Below the pieces are notes generated by a model. The model made no database searches, was not told the DNA's origin, and worked only from the letters and a program-made list of their open reading frames with translations. A DNA stretch of 64,000 nucleotides from Trichostrongylus colubriformis (taxonomy: Eukaryota > Nematoda > Chromadorea > Rhabditida > Trichostrongylidae): assembly GCA_963978905.1 (NCBI GenBank), contig OZ022260.1:11831725-11895724 (forward strand), in the 5' to 3' direction. Below are positions 44,645 through 56,000 of this stretch, piece by piece. Numbering within the stretch: the stretch's first letter is position 1; each line of letters begins with the position of its first letter. A program made the translations under genes and the position numbers.

Positions 44645-45260
44645 ATGGCTCTTATCAGCTCCTATAGGCCGTTATCAGTTTTAAAAATCACCATTGAGGT
44701 CCCCGATTTCTGTAATATCTGCAAGTGTGAACATTCCACTGTTAGCTAGAAGAGCGAAACGAACTTGGCGACATTAGCCCTTTGATGCTCCTTATCATCT
44801 TATCAACCGTTATCAGTTTGGAACACACACCATTGATGTATCACCCCTCAAAACACCTATGAGTGTATGCGCTCTAGGATCAATCTGAATGGGGAAACCG
44901 ATTCAATGATATTCGTCTTTTGACGCTCTTCACCCTAATCTTATCAGCTGTTATCGAACTAGTAGATCACTCACCATCAATGTTCCCGGCCCGCTCCGCA
45001 AAACACCTGTGAGTATGAACGCTCAAGAATCAATGCGAAAAGCGGAACGGATCTACGACTCTATCATTTTTACGCTCCTTATCGAATCTTATCAACCGTT
45101 TTCAATGTAGGTCACCCACCATTAATGTCCCTGGCTCAACCCTCAGAGCACCTATGAGTGTCGGCCCTCTGGGATCAACCCGAAAGGCAAAACATTCTCC
45201 TTTCGAGGCTCCTTATCAACCCTTATCAGTTGTTATCAGAACCGGTCTCCCACCATTAGT
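44645..45260 (+). repeat. Degenerate ~140-bp tandem repeat rich in TTATCA (GATA-type) motifs
   Basis: Five diverged units begin near 44650, 44785, 44930, 45075 and 45208. Each has the order 'GCTCCTTATCA..CTTATCAACCGTTATCAG', then 'CACCATTAATGTCCC', then 'CACCTATGAGTGT..CTC.GGATCAA'. I count ten exact TTATCA hexamers (44652, 44672, 44792, 44800, 44810, 44941, 45089, 45213, 45223, 45233). TTATCA is the complement of TGATAA, the binding motif of nematode gut GATA factors. It lies 175-790 bp before the putative last bestrophin exon. Confidence 0.72.
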
Positions 45261-45435
45261 GTCCCCTTGCCACCCCACACATCACTTGCAAAAATCAAGG
45301 TTCCAGCATTACTGCGACGCGAGCCATGAATTTCGTGACAAACAGACACACACACGGGCAGGCAGACATACTTAGCGGATTGTATATAGTAGGATGATTC
45401 AATTACCACTATTAACTGCTTAAAATCACTTTCAG

Positions 45436-45752
45436 ATCCTGCAAAGAAAACTGGGTCACTTGCAACGTTAATGAACGCTCCAACTGAATCATCGAATAGC
45501 TCTGATGTAAAAATGCCAAGTACATCTCATCGGAGGGGACCACGTAGCGATAGCACATCTCCTGATGAGAAACCTGACAGAACACCAGCATCGATCCCAT
45601 TAACGTTGCCTTCTGAAAGACCCGGAAAAGTCTCGCAAAGGAAGACAACACCAAAAGTGTTTCTGGCAAGTTCGTCAAGGAATGCTCGCGGAGCCACAAC
45701 ACCCAGCACAGCTCGCACAGCGAGATCGGGTAGAACGAAACCGCCAAAATGA
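45436..45752 (+). CDS. Ser/Thr/Pro-rich C-terminal exon, probably last exon of the bestrophin gene
   Basis: The acceptor CTTTCAG ends at 45435. The open frame starts after two bases (AT|CCT GCA AAG) and runs 105 codons to TGA at 45750-45752: KKTGSLATLMNAPTESSNSS, then basic and Pro/Ser/Thr-rich, ending TARSGRTKPPK. An AATAAA at 45930-45935 follows. Style and strand fit the disordered bestrophin tail (exons 32896-37228). That tail ends in phase 0 while this exon needs phase 1, so at least one connecting exon is unseen in the 8-kb intron full of repeats. It could instead be the end of a separate small gene. Confidence 0.6.
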
Positions 45753-45929
45753 AGTCGAATCCCCGAGAAAAGGAAGACTAAACACAGAAAATCGTCGATT
45801 TTTGCAATTTTTATCGCTTAATATTTTACGTGAGGTCTATTTCACTGCTCCCAATCTGAATTAATCGAACTTTGTTTGTTTTGTAACCCAAACCCGCTTT
45901 TTTGATAAATTACAGTATTGTTTGTTTTC

Positions 45930-45935
45930 AATAAA
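45930..45935 (+). terminator. Poly(A) signal AATAAA
   Basis: Canonical hexamer 178 bases after the TGA at 45752, in an AT-rich 3' UTR-like stretch. Confidence 0.6.
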
Positions 45936-45991
45936 CACAGTTCTGTACAGATAAAAGAACAGCTTTTCTGCGCTAATCAATTTCTTCTTTG

Positions 45992-46180
45992 GAACGCGCC
46001 GCGCATCCTAGTTCCACTCAGAATCGTGATGGCAGGTGAATGTGATCTGGGTCTGGTACCAATTCATTTAACCCGGACGGATGGAAAACTTGGTTGGTCT
46101 GGGTGAGCACTAATGCAGGATGGAATCCCCGCACCATCAGAGAGGGAGTGTGCTTCACCTGTCACTACACCACCTCCTGC
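45992..46180 (-). repeat. tRNA-derived SINE, minus copy, internally shortened
   Basis: On the minus strand it starts GGAGGTGGTGTAGTGACAGG, has the B-box-like GGGGATTCCATCC, and ends near GGAACTAGGATGCGCGG. It matches 55858-56140 but lacks part of the body. Confidence 0.72.
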
Positions 46181-46441
46181 CACTTCCACGGATAAATCCA
46201 GAAATCTCAACGAAAAACTCAATTTTCGGTCAGGACAATGAATTAGAAGTTCTTTGTAGTCAATTCATTCTCCAAGTAATATCCAATACGCTCGTAGAGA
46301 CGAAATGAAACGTCGTAGGGCTTACCAACAATAGGGCCTTTCGAGATGAAAGCTGCAATGCCTTGACAGTGCCGTGGGGAGACTCAAGCACTGCGCCGGG
46401 ATGAAAAACGCGAACGTTCTCCCTCCAACGTGCTGAGCGTA

Positions 46442-46592
46442 GGCCGCGTTCATACTTTGCGGTGCCAGCGGCAGGGCATTGCTGCGTGTCTCTGCGTCTC
46501 CGCCTGTGCCTCTTTTCTCGTTGCCTACGTTGTCTCTACACATCCCCGTGCTACCGCCTCGCTGCCCGTCGGCGCAGAATATGAACGCAGCC
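46442..46592. repeat. MITE, GGCCGCGTTCATACT family
   Basis: The ends GGCCGCGTTCATACTTTGCG and ATATGAACGCAGCC are followed by TTA (46593-46595); the left flank is GTA. The interior shares GGCAGGGC and the 'CTCCGCCTGTGCCTC' block with other copies. Confidence 0.78.
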
Positions 46593-46794
46593 TTAGTGAT
46601 GATCATCGGCACTATACGTGCTATAAGTTAATTATCAAAAAGTGCTCTAAAATGCTCATCAGTCGATAATCATTTTTGTGCTTTCACTTATACCATGTAC
46701 AATGTAATGGCATAGTATGATCATCCAACCAAGTATGGAGAACAACTCATCCCCATCACCCAGAGCCTTTGTACAATCGATTATAATCTGCAGA

Positions 46795-46940
46795 CTCCTG
46801 TGCTAAAGACAGCATTTGGGGTAATGTGGTAATGGAGGAATCCCTACAAGAAGTCACTCTCATGGTAGTCCTGGGCCTAAGAAGGCTATCTGTGTCGAAA
46901 TCCCGGTGAAAAAGGGCCCATCCGCGCTGTTGAAACGCCA
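46795..46940 (-). repeat. Dispersed repeat, minus copy of 15230-15370
   Basis: GACAGCATTTGGGGTAATGT..GAAGTCACTCTCATGGTAGT..GGGCCTAAGAAGGC is the reverse complement of the block at 15230-15370. Confidence 0.65.
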
Positions 46941-48668
46941 CAAAACGCTGCAACTGCTTATCTGTACCACCTCTTGATATTTCAGAATGCGAACGTTGTG
47001 CTGGTTTTTGCTTTACTGCCCTTATATGAAACGCCAGATCTGTTCTGTCAACCTTTCATCGGTCTCACTGAGATTCCACGCATAGAAACAGACATGGGCA
47101 AAATCGCTGCAAGGGGGTTTTATGAGCTCTCCCGATAGTTTACCCCCTATAGCCAAAGGCGCCACATAAAGTGACCAGTCAGGGTAATTTTCGTTATTTC
47201 ACCGAGAAAGAATGAGAGGAAATCCGTTCATTCTAACGCGTGAATAACACGCAAGGAGCAAAGAGATGAACAAAGCTGAATCGACTCTTATAAGCTTCAT
47301 GAGGTAAGCATTGACTAAAGCTCGAGCGATACGCTCCAGCGCCAACTCGCGCTCTATCGCAATGATACGGTCATCGCGTGCGTCCTATATACGATCGACT
47401 TGGTCGCGTATTGCACGTGCCTTTCCTCCTCTTTCATACATTGACTCCTTTTTTGGAATCAATCTGTCTTTTTATTTCTGATAGAGCACTAGACGGCGCC
47501 CGAAGAAGACAATACTCGATATTTCCTGCAGTGTGGGTCATTTGGAATTTCTGTTCCCTTTTCCCGTGATGATTTCATTGAGAGAATGTGTCCGTTTCTA
47601 TGATTGCATTATAGTTTGGACGTGCTTTATGCTTGTTAAGATTTTACTTGAAATGAAGGTGCTACTGTAATTGAGCGGAGGACACTCACTGTCGCACTGT
47701 CCTCTCTCACTGAAAACCTTTCCACAGTCATCAGTTTGTATGCTCGAATGTATCCTTTTGCTCAAGCCTTTCTTTAGGGAAGTAGGAAGTGGGGTCATTT
47801 CCCTAAACTGGGACTTAGGCCAAAAGTGTAGGCAAAATTAGCGCCGGACGCCGAGCTCATTGGAGTGCCCTTCTCCCACTACATTAGCACCGAAGTTAAT
47901 GTAGCGTATTGGTGCAGTTTCGATGACAGAAGTTTTTACATCCTGAAAAGTTTTGAGTTCGTACCAACATTCTCTTTCACGAATAGATTTTATTGTCTTC
48001 TGTGGCGTATCTACTACTTCTATTGATTTCATCAAGTGCGAGGTTTTCATAATATTCAAGGGGGATAGCATGTTTATAGAAGCAATGGGCTATTTATTTC
48101 ACACACGGATTGAAGAAAAAGTCTAAGTGGAGGCAGATAAAGTTGGGTGACCACCAACTTTTTGGAACGCACTAGCGCCACATTAACCGCGAGATTAACT
48201 TTATTCTTTCTTTTCATTTATAATTTTCTTGGTTGCCGCTGTTTCTCTGTCACGCCCTTTGCTCACTGTTTTTATGGGATGGTGGATTTTCTGGTGCCCA
48301 TAATCAATTTCCGCTCTGCAGATTTCTCTCGAACTTTCTCAAAAATGTTTGTTGCTGTACTTGCAAGAAATCCCTCCTGAGGATTAATTTTAATTGAACC
48401 AAGAACAAAAAAGGATCCGACTTTGAACTGGGTTTCAAGCATCTGACTTTCAGATTACTCACTAGGGTTATTCCATGCGACCAAATTAAGCTTTTTTCAA
48501 CGATTAGGTTGCATTTAGTGTCATATAAATCTTTGTCGAGGTAACTGTTCCCTATTTTACAGAACTTCGATAGCTGTCGTCTTTTTTTAGCCATTCTCTT
48601 CAAAGTATTTTGTTGAATTATTCATGAGCAACCTTTCCTAGTTTTTTTCCTAAGCTTATAAAACAGCA

Positions 48669-48676
48669 TTTTCAGA
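48669..48676 (+). promoter_or_regulatory. Likely trans-splice acceptor of U2AF35
   Basis: CATTTTCAG ends at 48675, two bases before the ATG, with no upstream coding exon. This is the usual layout of a nematode spliced-leader acceptor. Whether SL1 or SL2 is used cannot be told. In C. elegans uaf-2 is a downstream gene of an operon; no operon partner is visible just upstream here. Confidence 0.6.
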
Positions 48677-50488
48677 ATGGCGAACATGACCGATAGGATG
48701 TCTGGTGCGGAGTACCTAGCCTCCATTTATGGTACAGAGAAGGATAAAGTAAGAAATATTTCTTTTTATTTGAGGTATTATTCGTCATTCATGTCTCTTC
48801 ATGCTCTCAATAGATCGCCAGGTTTTTGCAACACTTTTTTTCAGTTTCTAATTTTCCTGTTTCTTACTTCTTTCTTCCAGGGAATTTTGACACTGCATAA
48901 GCAAATCTATGGTTCCGTTGCTAAAGTTTTTGAATTTCAGGTAAATTGCTCATTCTTCTTCAAGATCGGCGCATGTAGACATGGAGACAAATGTTCGCGA
49001 ACTCACATTATTCCTACTTTTTCACAAACAGTTCTTTTGAAGAATTTGTATCACAATCCAGTTATTGATATGCGCCAGGCTGATGCCTGTACTAAGGTAA
49101 GTTTCAGTTGTTTTCTCCTGTAAGTGTTACTGATGGTGTTGTGGCTGATATTTCCCCTTCCGCGGTTATACTCAGACGACATGCGATCTGTTTTGTAATA
49201 AATGTTGCTAACGTTCATTTTTTAGGTTGGTATGATGAACAAAGATGAACAACAGTACTTTGATGAATTTTTCGAAGAAATATTCACTGAAGTCAATGAG
49301 AAGTATGGAGAAATTGAAGAAATGGAAGTGAGGCTCTTTCTTTTTAAATTATGATGTGTCTGAGAACCTTACCTTAAGGATATGATGTTTTATATAATTA
49401 ACTATTTAAGGTTTGTGATAACATTGGTGAGCACATGATTGGTAATGTTTATGTGAAGTTTGCTAGAGAAGAAGATGCAGAAAAATGTGTAAAGGCATTA
49501 GATAACAGATGGTTAGTTGCTGAATTCTGTTGTATTGCAAGTTAGCTTTTATCTTTTTAATTTACATTTGAGGTTCAACGGGCAAGCAATTTATGCTGAG
49601 TTATCACCTGTTACTGACTTCCGAGAAGCATGCTGTCGTCAGTACGAGCTTGGTGGTTGCAATAAAGTGAGTTCCTATTTTCTCTTAATCGGAAGCAATC
49701 GAACTAGGTATATCTCACATTCCCGGTGTGGCTGTCTATGCGTAGCACACCTTCCGAGGATACCTATTTTTATGTGCGCAACCTGTTAACTTTTTTTTTT
49801 GAATTTGCATGGACATTATTGTTTGGATGCCCTGAGTATCAGAAAAGTTACAGATAGCAAGTTTAGGAGTGTGCTTAATCATTTGGCCTTTTACAAATTT
49901 TTGGGATAGGAAGTCTTCGCGCTTTCCCTTCCAATCTCTAAGATACTTTTCGCAGAGGTTAAGCCGTTAATTTTATTCGATCCGCCCTTTGGGATCTACA
50001 AGTTTGAAGTAGATAGTACACCTCAGAAGATCGATCTATTCCCGTCCAGTTTTTTTTACATTTTTATTTTTCGTGCATTATGTATTTGATTGCTTTTTGA
50101 AATGTTTATCTTTCCTTTGCAGGGTGCTTTCTGCAACTTCATGCACTTGAAACCAATATCTAGTGACCTCCGCCGCAAACTCTACAAAGGACGTAAAGGA
50201 AGAAGCCCACCGAGATACCACGGTGGAAGAGACAGGTAGCTCTACTAAGGCGTTTTCTATTCTTTCCTCAATATCTCTGCGATTGAAGTAATTTTGATGT
50301 TATGTAAAGGTGATCATTTCAACTCGACGCTTGTGTATAAATTCAGAGATCGTGAGATGCGTGGAGGTCGAGGTGGTCGAGGAGACTTCGGAGGCGGTTT
50401 TGGAGGTGGTCGCGACTTTGGTGGTGGTGGTGGCTTCGGTGGAGGTGGAGGAAGAAGAAGAAGTCGCAGTCCTCGTAGGCGTTTCTAA
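48677..50488 (+). CDS. uaf-2: U2AF small subunit (U2AF35), 3' splice-site AG recognition
   Basis: Nuclear splicing factor that binds the 3' splice-site AG together with U2AF65. Exons: 48677-48748, 48941-49096, 49226-49327, 49411-49511, 49573-49666, 50123-50235, 50347-50488; all junctions are in phase, giving about 259 residues. Seen in order: [24 protein letters not shown] finger 1 (C-x8-C-x5-C-x3-[18 protein letters not shown]); a U2AF-homology RRM with [22 protein letters not shown] and [17 protein letters not shown] finger 2 ([20 protein letters not shown]-x7-C-x5-C-x3-H); [20 protein letters not shown]; and a Gly/Arg-rich tail ending [10 protein letters not shown] with only a short RS part. 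Intron 1 is 192 bases, has no stop and keeps frame, so retention or use of the internal AG at 48880 would give longer proteins. An AATAAA lies at 50819. Confidence 0.97.
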
Positions 50489-50818
50489 TTTGTGGCTAAA
50501 TTCGGCTTTTTTGTTCTTCAAATGTGACTCGTGCTTAAAATGATTTTATTTGATAACAAGTTTGTCTATGAATGTTGTACAGAACCAGTATGATGGTTCC
50601 ATGGTGTCTCTACCAAGTTATAAAGGCTTGTCTTTGTATTTTAGATCATTAGGTGTTCCTGATCTAGGATTGTTTTTGATATTCATCAGGACTTTCTTCG
50701 ATTTTCATTTTCAACTTCATTACTCCTTCATTTTCAACTTCATTATTACTCCTTCCAGTGTTACACGTATTGTTATCATCTTTTCTCATTATTGATCTTC
50801 CTATGTTTACTCCTGGAC

Positions 50819-50824
50819 AATAAA
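50819..50824 (+). terminator. Poly(A) signal AATAAA of U2AF35
   Basis: Canonical hexamer 331 bases after the stop codon, within an AT-rich 3' UTR-like stretch. Confidence 0.65.
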
Positions 50825-50829
50825 CTGAG

Positions 50830-51690
50830 ATAGTATTGTATTTCTACGATAGTTATTGGAGGAGTATCCTCGCTGTTCTTCGTCATGTAGAATTGTGCAT
50901 ATTAGCTTATACGTATACATGGCAATTTTTCTCCTGACTAAAAAGACACAGAGGGTTTGTGCCGGCCTTTGTTCGGATATCTAGAAGAGCGAGGAACGCG
51001 GTGTCAATAGATTCCTATAGTAAGTGGGCGGGCAGTTGGGTTTTGTACTAGATTGAGAATTTATGTGGATGTGTGTTCGCACTCAATGGCTCCAAAGGTT
51101 TTTCTCCTAATTTTTCTTTCTCTCAGCAAGCAGGCTAACATTTGGCTGAATTAAGTGATAAGTAGCCGGGACAAACAAGTATCGAAGAAATAGGTCGAGT
51201 CAATGCTTTTCTCTCCTATTGTGTTCGAATTGGGCTGTGAACTCTCTTACTTCCAGGAACGGGTTCAACTAATGGACTGGGGGGATCTTCCAAAAGCTAT
51301 ATTACAATTAGACTCAACGCTCTATTTTGATTCTGTCGTCTTAGCAACCTTCAACCTGGAGCGAGTCCCCTCTTCTATCAATCCGGTTTCAGTTTGGTAA
51401 ATGCGATCACTTTAAGAGGGCCACGTGCAACCTTACTAGCGGGCAAAGTGAAATTTTACCCCGAATTCCTTCGAATAACGCCCAGCATATCGGGGAGCAC
51501 AAATAACGCAGAGGCAGTTTGTTGAGTGAATTCCGCCACTCGTGATTGCGGCGCTAGCGGCTGTTCCTGATTTCGTTGGTAATCAGTGGGACAACTTCGG
51601 CCAAGACCGATTCCATACCCACTCAGGGTAAGGGGTTTTGAGGTGGGTGGAACAGTTTCTTATAGGCAGGGTAGTATTGCATGCTAGAAA
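50830..51690. other. Intergenic region after U2AF35
   Basis: No supported exon; mixed AT-rich spacer leading into the foldback element at about 51695. Confidence 0.4.
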
Positions 51691-51694
51691 GAGG

Positions 51695-52460
51695 TGCTCA
51701 ACCAGAGCTTGCTTGGGTCGCTGGTTATTGGTACGACCACGCCTTCTTCGCACCTAATTACTTTTGCCTCGCACATGGGGTGCGAGGTGACCCCAATTAG
51801 CTGCGAGAACTCACGTACCATCATGTTGCCCACGTTGTTCCATAAAATGAGTAGTAAACAAATCAGACAAGCAATATAAATGGGACTATTTTCTTGAGGA
51901 AGTAATTCACAATTTCATATACTCTTCAGCATACGGTCATTTCAAACTCTATCCACGTAAAGCGGAATAGTATTGGTGATGGCGATGAACTCTGACTTCT
52001 GCTGAAACTACTAAATGCACATTTACATCATAAACTAAGTATGAAACGTTCTGAAATAGAATGAGATGGCCAGTGATGAAAAGCCTTTCATCTGCAATAC
52101 CTATGACAGCAATTCAGCAAATCGAAAGTGGTTGGTCTTCTCGCTAACGGAACACTCGCTACTTAGCCTCATACGTCCATATGGAATTTATGTTATTTTT
52201 GTGTTGTAACTCTTCGTTATAGATAATAAATACACCTGAATAACTTGCATAATAGCGGTTAATCTGCATTTCAAATAATGAACCTTTACCCGATTAATGG
52301 ATCAGTGAGGGTGACAAGATGACCCGCGAGTTCTCGCCGCTAACTGGGGTCACCTCACACCTCATGTGCGAAGCAACTGTAATTAGCTGCGAAGAAGGCG
52401 GAGTCGTACCAATAACCACCTTCCCGAGCTTGCTTCCTTCCACGTTGACCTGGTATTTCC
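51695..52460. repeat. Foldback element with ~125-bp arms
   Basis: The left arm (about 51700-51828: TTGGTACGACCACGCCTTCT, GGGGTGCGAGGTGACCCC) and right arm (about 52318-52450: GGGGTCACCTCACACC, GGCGGAGTCGTACCAATAAC) are diverged inverted copies. The spacer is AT-rich and I see no coding frame. Confidence 0.7.
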
Positions 52461-53058
52461 TCCCCCCATCCTATAACACCCCAACCAATCGGTTGAAACG
52501 CGTAACCCGTTCATCATGCATCGTTAAATCGAGAGAGGTTCTCAAAAAAATCAAGTGCAATGGTCATTAGCTCATGACTTTATGATTGCCTGAGTCTTTT
52601 ACAGTATTGTTGATTTTCGAAGATTTTCATATTCACATTTAAAAACATTTCTTGAGGTCCATCACACAGATCCAATTTTCTTACCGTATGATGTCCTCTA
52701 CTATCCACATGAAATGAATCGATGCTGGTTGAAGCTGAGAACCGTATCAGTAGGCCGGAGGGTTAATGAAGTAATGTGGAATGTTTTGTGTTTATGCATG
52801 ACGTGTTCCGTTTTTTGTTGATTCATCGGTGAAACTTCGGCTTCATCTCATGTTAGCCGGCTTCATCGCGCATAGCACAACTTTATGAGAGCCATCGATT
52901 TTCCTCTCGCTAATCGATGTTTGCCCTCAGTTTTCATGTGGTGATGTGGCTGTCCGAAATGTGGGAGCGATTTTGGTTGAGCTTTTCGTTTCTGCTTGAA
53001 ATCGGCATCCGCATTGCTATGCTGCTGTTTTCTGCGTTAATGTATTACTGTTTTACAG

Positions 53059-56000
53059 AAGGGTCATCGGTGTTGCACTTTGGCGCAACCCATCCAAAAT
53101 ATGGTGCAAGTTTTATACGGGTTACACTGTTCCAATTACGGGCAAGTATCATGTCTTGTCAACGAGTTTCGATTAGAAGGAAAGGAAAGTTTAATGGTAA
53201 GCGCACCGGCTTTTCAAGCTTCAGTTCTTTTCCAAAATCAAAAAAGGTTCCTTTATAGGTAGTAGCAGATTTTGACTATACATTGACTTTACGACATGGA
53301 GATAGTGGTGAACTAGGATGCTTGACTCATGAAGTGTTTGACACCAGCAAGGAGGTCAAAAGCACTGGATGCACCTTTGGAGTCTTGGCAAGTTTCATAT
53401 TCCATGACTTTTTGCAACTCTTTCAGTGAATGAAACTGAAGGATAGAATCAATCTCAACATACTGTAGCTTTTGTACCGAAAATTCTTTTCTACCTTTTT
53501 CAATTCGTTATGATTCTGTTGGGTATGTAGTAGAGCAGCCTTGCGATCTTATCCCTCAGTGCGTTACGGATAAAAATCTTGTTGCGAAACTTTAACTTAA
53601 TCACAGGAAGTGTATTATTTTTGCTGTCATACATGTTCAATCGCAATAAGAAAGCATGAAGACTACTAATCATGAGTGAATAGTGGTATGACAGTACAAA
53701 ACAAAGTATATGTCGATTTCAAGCTTCAAGTGGACCATGTTTCTACCCTGGCTTGATGTTTTGGAATTCTTCAGTTGTTTTGACGTTTTTTTTTGGGAAA
53801 AAGTCTGGTATTTAATTTGTATCTAAGGGGAAAAACTGTGAGGTATTGCACATTTTTCGTCGCCGTCTCCTACTAGTGCCGAGAAATTATGTTCATACCA
53901 GCAGTTTTGAAAAGCATTCATCATATCGCTGTTTGTTGATGTTTGCAAATCATGTGCTCTTTGTATATTCCTTACCACCTTAAGCAGCGTTACAAATAAA
54001 TATTAGGTTGTCGGGAAAGTTCTTTCGTTTTTTAAAAACTTGTTTTTTTTCTCAAAACTGCTTTCCAGAAATTTCTTCTGTACATATACAGGGGGTGCCA
54101 AAAAAAAAAGTAATTTTGCCCACGGCTCACATCTGCCAATTTTACAAAACGTAGGGAAACGAAAGAGATAAAGGTATTGGGGCAAAACATTCCCAAAATG
54201 TTCCTCTAAAAGTAGGAACAAGCTGTGGCTCCTCACATTCATGTTCATAAAAATATGGAGGTTTCATTCGGCGCAGTCGGGCTTCGGAGTACCTACATTT
54301 AAAAATTCGCTAAAAACAGTGGAGCCAAGCTCCGTGGTGGGTCTTTTGTGGGGAGCTTCCTGAGGGTTGGCCCTTCGGTTCTTGGAAGTCACAGAGCCCC
54401 TGCTGCTTGGACAAGGCTGCTATGATCCAAAGTATCATTTTCATGCCTCAAATCCGCCTCCGGAGGGGTTTCAGTGGTAGGGGAACGTTTTGGCTCTTGG
54501 AAACGAAGGGCGCTGGGAACCCGGGAAAAACGCAGTGTTAAAGAACACCATCCGGTATGAATCCCCTTAGGTACCCAGATTGAACGGACGTCAGCAAGGT
54601 TGTGAAAGAGGGCGAAGAAAATTCGGATTTTGCCCAGTTGAGGTGATACATCTTGTTCAGTCTTTCCTTGCTCCCGTTCCTGCTCGTGCAGGAGGCTGCC
54701 ACGCAGTATAGTGATAGAGTTAGGTCTGCTCTTGTTTCTGGGGATGAGAATACCTCAACAGAATTTACTGTAGTTTGGCTAAATGGGGTCGAAAGTGGAG
54801 GAGACAAAATTACTTTTTTTTTTTGGCACCCCCTGTATATGTAGTACAAGTTCTCATGCATCTATAGGTATTATTGTCTTCTATCTCCCGGATAACCTTT
54901 TCCGGAAAAATAAATATATCAAAGGTCAATGTCATCTTCATTATCGAAAATGTTTCTTTGAATGGCGTTAGACAGGGAAAGGAAAAGGTGATAATCCGAT
55001 GGAGCAAGATCAGGGCTATAAGGTGGATGGGACAGCAATTTTTATCCAAGCAGAATTTTTTGGGGAGTCACTTTTTCAATATGTGGGAAGACTTGCCAAA
55101 AACTGCCTCGCCAAAAAATTCTCGAGCTTGAATGGGCAGTGCTGCCACATCCATCTTATAGCCCTGATCTTGCTCCATCGGACTACCATCTTTCCCTTTC
55201 CCTATCTAACGCCATTAAAAAAAATTTTGTATTGAAAATGAGATTGACCTTTGATATGTTTATTTTGCCGAAAAAGGTTATCCGGTAGATGGTAGACAAT
55301 AATACCTATAGATGCGTGAGAACTTGTACTACATATATATGTACAGAAGAAATTTCTGGAAAGCAGTTTTGAGGAAAAAACATGTTTTTAAAAAAGGAAA
55401 GAACTTTCCCGACAACCTAATGAACAAATAAGTAAATGTGACTTTCGATGTTGCAGCAGCAAAAAATGAACGCCAATTACGAAACGGTGCTGTCAAATTG
55501 CACGTCAGATGATGAGCGAGCATTTGTACAAACTGGGTGGTGAGTCATCCTTTTTTTGATGTTCTGGTTCTTCAAATGGGAATAATCCCCTTTCGAGTAC
55601 TCTTCAAAACAAAAATTCAGGTGGAATGCTTCTCACGACATTATAATTCGCTCCATGGTACATCGTGATGACATACCTAGTTTGGTGCGGAGTTCTAGAC
55701 TCATCTGGAGGTTCGTTAAATTTCTGCATAAGAAGTTTTACTAGATAGTATGCTGCTGTCATATACTTTTTTGGGCTTTGGCTTTGCATTGAGAAGTCAT
55801 CTGATCAATCGTTCATCTGCATGCTTCATTTTATTTTTCTCACTTATCGTTTTGTTGGGGCGGAGGTGGTATACTGACAGGTGACGCACACTCCACTCTC
55901 ATGGTGCGGGGATCGATACCGCATCAACGCCTGCTCTGGCCAACCGAGCCTTCCATCCCTATGGGGTCGGAGATTGGCACCAGACTCAACTGGGAGGATA

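Larger units (their letters stand above)
46181..48660. other. Intergenic region between bestrophin tail and U2AF35
   Basis: Besides the two repeats listed at 46442 and 46795 I see no supported exon. Minus-strand open frames at 47838-48071 and 48304-48603 have no splice signals I trust and no recognised motif. Confidence 0.4.

Noticed and set aside
47838..48603. Two minus-strand frames that might be a reverse transcriptase
   Set aside because: I could not find any catalytic motif (such as YxDD) or a consistent frame, so I do not call a retroelement.
48677..49123. 148-codon single-exon reading of U2AF35 through intron 1
   Set aside because: Real exon borders with GTAAGA and TTTCAG exist and the spliced product matches the family. 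The through-reading is only a possible variant and is listed as a finding.
52917..53058. First exon of the nucleotidase starting at ATG 52917
   Set aside because: Its frame is not that of exon 53059, and no donor gives a matching phase with a plausible intron length.
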